From: Mytilus galloprovincialis
Taxonomy: Eukaryota; Mollusca; Bivalvia; Mytilida; Mytilidae
NCBI RefSeq assembly: GCF_965363235.1
Contig: NC_134846.1
Coordinates: forward strand, 70,964,724 to 71,028,723
Direction: 5' to 3'
Length of the DNA stretch: 64,000 nt
This document shows, piece after piece, positions 47,601 to 64,000 of this stretch (position 1 is its first letter; every line of letters starts with the position of its first letter). The notes beneath the pieces are model-generated. The model saw nothing but the letters and a program-made list of their open reading frames with translations, was not told the origin of the DNA and did no database searches. A program made the translations under genes and the position numbers.

Positions 47601-48514
47601 AAATTTTAGTTAAACTGATGTTAATGATAAATATTTTACTCCTTACAACGCTAATGGAAGTTACAAAATGAGATTTGACGACTGATGATAAAAAAAAATT
47701 AAGGTTCATTTGCAGCTGACAGTAGGGAAAAACAGACGTTGTACACTTGACAGTAAAAGACAATCCTACACTCAATTATCAAGTGGGTGAAATAAAAGGA
47801 AGTCAATAGGTATAATTTGTATTGCCTGATATAAATATTTTTTCAATATATTACAAAATACAATATATCATAAATAATTAAATACACAAATGAAAATACA
47901 TAAACATAGATATATAACCAAATTTTTTGGCAAACATCCGCCACTATGAATTTATAAAAGAAAAAAAAAAATTAACAAGGGAGGGAGGGTGGGTAATTTC
48001 AACGTAATATCAAATTCAAAAATGTAAAGAAAACACTTTGCAATAGTATAAATAAACAATTAACAACAAAGGAAAAGTTTATATCCAATAAAAAGAGCGA
48101 AATAATATAGTGAGTAAATTTAAAGCAAGAGTTTATACTAATAAAAATCTAGTTTGAACCAGTGTGATTACTGAGGTGTAAAATATAAATTTCACTGTTT
48201 TGCTAATTAAATAATTTAAATCTTAAATTAAACCCTTTAGTTACAATCATGAAAATGATGATTCTTGTATTTAATCATGCATTTTTTCTATGTTGGGGAG
48301 GAGAGGGGAAGACTCTTCTTTGAACACTTATAGGCGATAAAAGACATAAAATCAACCTCTACTTGCATTTTCATATAAAGGTTAGATATATGTACTTTTT
48401 TAATAGGAAGAAACTGAGAAAAATTTGGTGCTGCAGTGCAGACGAACCTTGGTCTTGGTTCCATCCAGCGTATAACAGCCCGTTCCCATGTGTATTTTCA
48501 TGTTCTAAATTCAT
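35689..48514 (-). CDS. WDR45B: WD-repeat PROPPIN WDR45B (WIPI3)
   Basis: WIPI3 is a seven-bladed beta-propeller that binds phosphatidylinositol 3-phosphate at nascent autophagosomes and helps control their growth. Ten coding exons (minus strand): 48514-48448, 46281-46207, 43898-43797, 40705-40618, 39960-39866, 39178-38988, 37725-37640, 36987-36886, 36487-36366, 35795-35689. All introns are GT-AG and in phase, giving 344 residues, the same length as the human protein. The lipid-binding motif LRRG is at residues 224-227 ([14 protein letters not shown]). Other diagnostic stretches are [20 protein letters not shown] (exons 1-2), [83 protein letters not shown] and [20 protein letters not shown]. 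These fit WDR45B rather than WDR45. Exon 1 is small and faces ECHS1 head-to-head. Introns carry several repeats. Confidence 0.97.
38818..38940. repeat. Short GGCGGAT repeat
   Basis: AGTGGCGGATGAAGAAATTT, CCCACTGACTGCCCTAAGAG and CATGCTTCAGTGATTCCCTA match the copy at 46347 well. The right end is degraded. It abuts WDR45B exon 6 on its downstream side. Confidence 0.65.
39581..39805. repeat. GATTATTTGATTAC array between inverted GGGCCCTCATGGGG ends
   Basis: GGGCCCTCATGGGG at 39581 and CCCCATGAGGGGCCCC to 39805 form inverted ends with one extra base on the right. Between them TGATTATTTGATTAC-like units occur many times (for example 39600, 39632, 39661, 39698, 39734, 39764) with AT-rich spacers. 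It lies in a WDR45B intron. I do not recognise the family. Confidence 0.7.
40826..41716 (+). mobile_element. AGGCTCTAAAGAGCC element, truncated at its 3' side
   Basis: It starts CTAGAGGCTCTAAAGAGCCT and follows the family for ~890 bp up to TTCAAGATAATAACCAA. There the CGCAGCTTTATACGACCGC repeat begins. The remaining 3' part does not reappear, so this is a truncation rather than a clean nested insertion. It lies in a WDR45B intron. Confidence 0.7.
41717..42720 (+). repeat. CGCAGCTTTATACGACCGC family, copy B
   Basis: It starts CCAGGTGCTCTGCAGGGCGC at 41717. Internal modules include the CTATTGTGCAATACTGTGCA minisatellite and GGACCCTTTGGACCTTAATG. The GCGGTCGTATA end is missing; the sequence changes into the satellite-type repeat at ~42720. 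Confidence 0.6.
42720..43030 (-). repeat. GTCGAGCC/~192-bp repeat family, reverse copy
   Basis: On the minus strand this reads GTCGAGCCGTCGACTTTAGT, AAAAAGCGAGACTAAGCGAT and CCGTCGTCGTCGG, then about 1.2 units of the ~192-bp repeat seen at 62938-64000 (TTTTAACCATACTGGATTTC; AGTATCCAGAAGTAAATTTT). It lies in a WDR45B intron. Confidence 0.75.
43400..43525 (+). repeat. Relative of the GGCTTTGCTCA repeat
   Basis: TGGTATGGGCTTTGCTCAAT and TTGAAGGCCATACAGTCACC match the family seen at 17376. It accounts for the 96-codon frame in this area. Confidence 0.55.
44281..45764 (+). repeat. CGCAGCTTTATACGACCGC family, copy C (both ends present)
   Basis: It starts CAGATGCTCCGCAGGGCGCA and TTTATACGACCGC, and ends GCGGCCGTATAAAA at 45751-45764, preceded by a GACGACGACATCGATGACG stretch. 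At ~1.48 kb it is the best copy for defining the family. It lies in the WDR45B intron between exons 2 and 3. Confidence 0.72.
44769..44950 (+). repeat. ~35-bp minisatellite inside copy C
   Basis: TGTGCAATTxxAxATTTCTTGCTATTG repeats with TGTGCAATT at 44775, 44810, 44846, 44880 and 44916 (spacings 34-36). Shorter runs occur in copies A (~5476-5575) and B (~42062-42152). Confidence 0.85.
46347..46490. repeat. Short GGCGGATCC repeat with inverted ends
   Basis: AGTGGCGGATCCAGAACTTT at the left and CCCCTGGATCCGCCTATGT at the right form inverted ends. The interior matches 38818-38940 (CATGCTTCAGTGATTCCCTA). It lies in WDR45B intron 1. Confidence 0.72.
46659..46955. mobile_element. TTAA-flanked MITE (piggyBac-like), 297 bp, copy 2
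   Basis: It starts CCCTTTCCTCCATAATGACG, ends TTGGAGTAAAGGG, and is flanked by TTAA (46655-46658, 46956-46959). It has the same 297-bp length as 29879-30175 but the opposite orientation: GACGCCTTTTGACGCC is at its left, while GGCGTCAAAAGGCGTC is at the right of copy 1. It lies in WDR45B intron 1. Confidence 0.82.
47161..47545 (+). mobile_element. 5'-truncated Penelope-like element, older copy
   Basis: It corresponds to the 3' ~385 bp of the element at 8413-10133: GACGCCATCATGAGTTGGTT, then the untranslated part ending GTATCTTTCGCCTCTTTTTTA. More substitutions than in the 961 copy suggest greater age. Its 80-codon frame belongs to the element's 3' region. Confidence 0.75.
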
Positions 48515-48660
48515 TTTATCATATCTTTTCGTGTCAGTTTATCAACATGTTCACTTCAAATATTACAACAACAGTGTAGCTGTGTTTTCTTCTTTGGACA
48601 ACACACCCCCATTGTACATGAGAAGCACTTCCTGTTGACATAAAGGTCAAGGTTAGCAAG
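48515..48660. promoter_or_regulatory. Shared bidirectional promoter region of WDR45B and ECHS1
   Basis: Only 146 bp separate the two divergent start codons. Visible candidate sites are a CACCC-type box CACACCCCC (48602-48610), an ETS-type site CACTTCCTG (48626-48634, CAGGAAGTG on the minus strand) and a nuclear-receptor half-site TAAAGGTCA (48641-48649). No clear TATA box is seen. If transcripts of both genes start here, their 5' UTRs must be short or overlapping. Site identities are inferred from consensus only. Confidence 0.6.
48618..48638 (+). other. Possible short upstream ORF of ECHS1
   Basis: ATG AGA AGC ACT TCC TGT TGA is a six-residue frame ending 22 bp before the ECHS1 start. It matters only if transcription starts upstream of 48618, which is unknown. 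Confidence 0.3.
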
Positions 48661-61452
<12,792 letters not shown>

Positions 61453-61819
61453 CAATAAGTGATACATGTCAGTGTCTTTCATATATTAAACAGAGCGAAT
61501 GTAGTTTCTGATTGTGTTTTTATTAAGTTGTGACTATTGAATGATTACAGTTTGTATGTTTGTAAAATTTATACCATTATTTAATTCACAGTTTCAGAAT
61601 CTTAAGAACTATGGGAAATTTCTTTGTGTGTGCCCCAAGTGCCCCAAATGAAAAAAATGTCTCATCATTGGTAGAATTTCAATTATTTAAGACATTACAT
61701 GTATTAGTCAATCAAAACCTTTTGGTCTAAGCTATTGAAATCACTACCCAAAATTTATGAGATTCTTAAACAGAGAATTAAATCCAATCATGTTGATTGC
61801 AAGTCAGTTTTATATAACA

Positions 61820-61825
61820 AATAAA
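61820..61825 (+). terminator. Candidate ECHS1 polyadenylation signal
   Basis: AATAAA lies 368 bp after the ECHS1 stop codon, followed about 22 bp on by TGTATATTCTGTG. Usage is unproven. Confidence 0.5.
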
Positions 61826-62937
61826 GTAGAGCTTTGGTTTTGTATATTCTGTGACAGTTTATGTGTATACATCCTTCAATGTCTGTCGGTAAACACTGAC
61901 CGATAATTCCAACTTGCTTTAAACAATTCTCATATACCTTTGATACAACATTAGAATTGACGGAACAATGCTGTTTTTTGTTTATTTTTGAGTATTGGTT
62001 TTGTCTTTCCAGAGTTAAGAACTTTGACCCTTGAAGTTAAGGTAATTTTTCACACTCAAGTATTCCTGAATTGACTACCACCAAACTTTACATTATTGTG
62101 GAGATCGTTGAAAGAAAGTTTTGGTCTTTTTTATTTTCCAGTTTGTTGTTCCCGAGTTAAGCTGATATAAATATATAAATATAGATAAGAAGTTGTGGTT
62201 TGAGTGCCAATTAGACAACTCTCCATTTGATTCACAATGTATAAAAAGTTAGCAATTATAGGTCAAAGTATGACCTTCAACACATAGCCTGGGCTCACAC
62301 TGAACAGCAATGACAGCTCTATGAATTATTTGTCAATTTTTTTAGTTTTTAGAATGAAGAAGATTTGGATAAACAAATGCCTTATGATCTAAATTTGTCA
62401 TCTGGTAATTTCATGGTTAAGTGAGTGCATTAAGGAAATAAATGTATGGTAGTTTTTGTCTTGCATGCAACAAATGTCACTGAATGAGACATAGGGTTGT
62501 CAATCTGGAAGCTGAATTGTAAATTGTTTGTATAAAGCTTCATATTTTGGATGGTATATGACCTGGATAATCCATGTGTTAAATACAGATGTATTAATGT
62601 CTGCTTGTATAATTCTCTTCTTCTTGACTCCATATTTGCTTCAATAACTAAACAAATCTTTCTTCTTTCCACATTATTTTTTCAGTAGGTATTTGAGTAA
62701 AAGGGCAACTAAATTGTGTATAGTTAGTATTTATGAGTGGACACCACAAATATTATGTCTCAAAGATTGGGTTGAACATATAGTTGCTTACATTACTTAC
62801 ACAATAATCTGTTGCCATAAGAAGCAAATGATTTACAGTTGTGACCAAAGTAAACCCTTTCATTAGCTTCAAAGAAGACAAAAACTTCATATCATATCAA
62901 GTAATTTCAGTACATATTTGTTTTATATTGTTCATTT
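61826..62937. other. No gene recognised downstream of ECHS1
   Basis: Non-coding sequence. A copy of the GAGTGCCAATTAGACAACTC repeat lies at ~62190-62320 (also CAACACATAGCCTGGGCTCA). Confidence 0.4.
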
Positions 62938-64000
62938 TTGTCGAGCCTTCGACTTTAGTCGAAAAAGCGAGACTAAGCGATCCTACATTCCGTCGTCGTC
63001 GGCGTCGTCGGCGGCGTCAACAAATATTCACTCTGTGGTTAAAGTTTTTGAAATTTTAATAACTTTCTTAAACTATACTGGATTTCTACCAAACTTTGAC
63101 AGAAGCTTGTTTATGATCATAAGATAGTATCCAGAAGTAAATTTTGTAAAAATAAAATTCCATTTTTTCCATATTTTACTATAAATGGACTTAGTTTTTT
63201 CTGCGGGGAAACAAAACATTCACTCTGTGGTTAAAGTTTTTAGAATTTTAATAACTTTCTCAAACTATCCTGGGTTTGTACCAAACTTGGACAGAAGCTT
63301 GTTTATGATCATAAGATAATATCCAGAAGTAAATTTTGTAAAAATAAAATTCCATTTTTTCCGTATTTTACTTACAAATGGACTTAGTTTTTCTGCGGGG
63401 AACCATTACATTCACTCTGTGGTTAAAGTTTTTAGAATTTTAATAACTTTCTTAAACTATCCTGGGTTTGTACCAAACTTGGACAGAAGGTTGTTTATGA
63501 TCATAAGATAGTATCCAGAAGTAAATTTTGTAAATAAATAAATCCATTTTTTCCATATTTTACTTTTAAATGGACTTAGTTTTTCTGCGGGGAATCATTA
63601 CATTCACTCTGTGGTTAAAGTTTTTAAAATTTTAATAACTTTCTTAAACTATCCTGGGTTTGTACCAAACTTGGACGAAGCTTATTTATGATCATAAGAT
63701 TGTATCCAGAAGTAAAGTTTGTAAATAAATAAATCCATTTTTTCCATATTTTACTTTTAAATGGACTTAGTTTTTCTGCGGGGAACCATTACATTCACTC
63801 TGTGGTTAAAGTTTTTAAAATTTTAATAACTTTCTTAATTAAACTATCCTGGGTTTGTGCCAAACTTGGACAGAAGCTTATTTATGATCATATTAGATTG
63901 TATCCAGAAGTAAAGTTTGTAAAAAGATTACTCCGTTTTTTCTGTAATTTACTTTTAAATGGACTTAGATTTTCTTACAATCATAAAATAGTAACAAGAG
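62938..64000 (+). repeat. GTCGAGCC-headed tandem repeat, ~192-bp unit, runs off the window
   Basis: The head reads GTCGAGCCTTCGACTTTAGT, AAAAAGCGAGACTAAGCGAT, then (CGTCGTCGG)n. Then come tandem units beginning ATTCACTCTGTGGTTAAAGT at 63025, 63218, 63410, 63602 and 63793 (periods 193, 192, 192, 191). Each unit contains TATCCTGGGTTTGTACCAAA and TTTTTCTGCGGGGAA. Units are similar but not identical. A reverse copy of head plus ~1.2 units is at 42720-43030, so this is a dispersed element with expandable internal repeats. The 72-codon frame at the head is an artefact. Confidence 0.85.

Overview
The window is a piece of animal nuclear DNA. It is AT-rich, its genes are split by many introns, and it is densely filled with mobile-element debris. 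Two things point to a bivalve, most likely a Mytilus-like mussel. First, three conserved metazoan proteins can be spliced exon by exon with phase-consistent GT/AG junctions. Second, many repeat families look familiar from mussel genomes, for example the tail containing TTGACACATTCCCCATTTC, the AGGCTCTAAAGAGCC...GGTGAGCT element, the CGCAGCTTTATACGACCGC element and the GGCGGATCC short repeats. The species assignment is an inference from recognition; no search was run.

Layout. Positions 1-12500 are almost pure repeat: a ~3.1 kb inverted-repeat (foldback) element with head-to-head reverse-transcriptase fragments (57-3179), a long composite repeat (4555-6994) running into a tandem array with three hammerhead ribozyme motifs (6251-8040), a broken Penelope-like retroelement on the minus strand (8413-10133), several small hairpin elements and a tRNA-derived SINE with a perfect 14-bp target duplication (12232-12462). 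SRP68, the 68 kDa subunit of the signal recognition particle, occupies 27004 down to 14357 on the minus strand in 12 coding exons. Positions 27100-35600 hold repeats, including a nested pair of AGGCTCTAAAGAGCC elements and a 297-bp TTAA-flanked element.

WDR45B (WIPI3, an autophagy PROPPIN) runs from 48514 down to 35689 on the minus strand in 10 coding exons. ECHS1 (mitochondrial short-chain enoyl-CoA hydratase) starts only 146 bp away on the plus strand and runs to 61452 in 8 coding exons. These two genes are head-to-head and probably share one bidirectional promoter. The right end (62938-64000) is a ~192-bp tandem repeat that leaves the window.

Function. The three genes are housekeeping genes of separate pathways: co-translational protein targeting, autophagosome formation and fatty-acid beta-oxidation. 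No operon-like cooperation is implied. The most unusual content is the repeat layer: the hammerhead ribozyme array (one copy with an intact catalytic core, two with the same core mutation), the foldback element with Harbinger-like ends carrying retroelement sequence, and several elements nested with readable target duplications.
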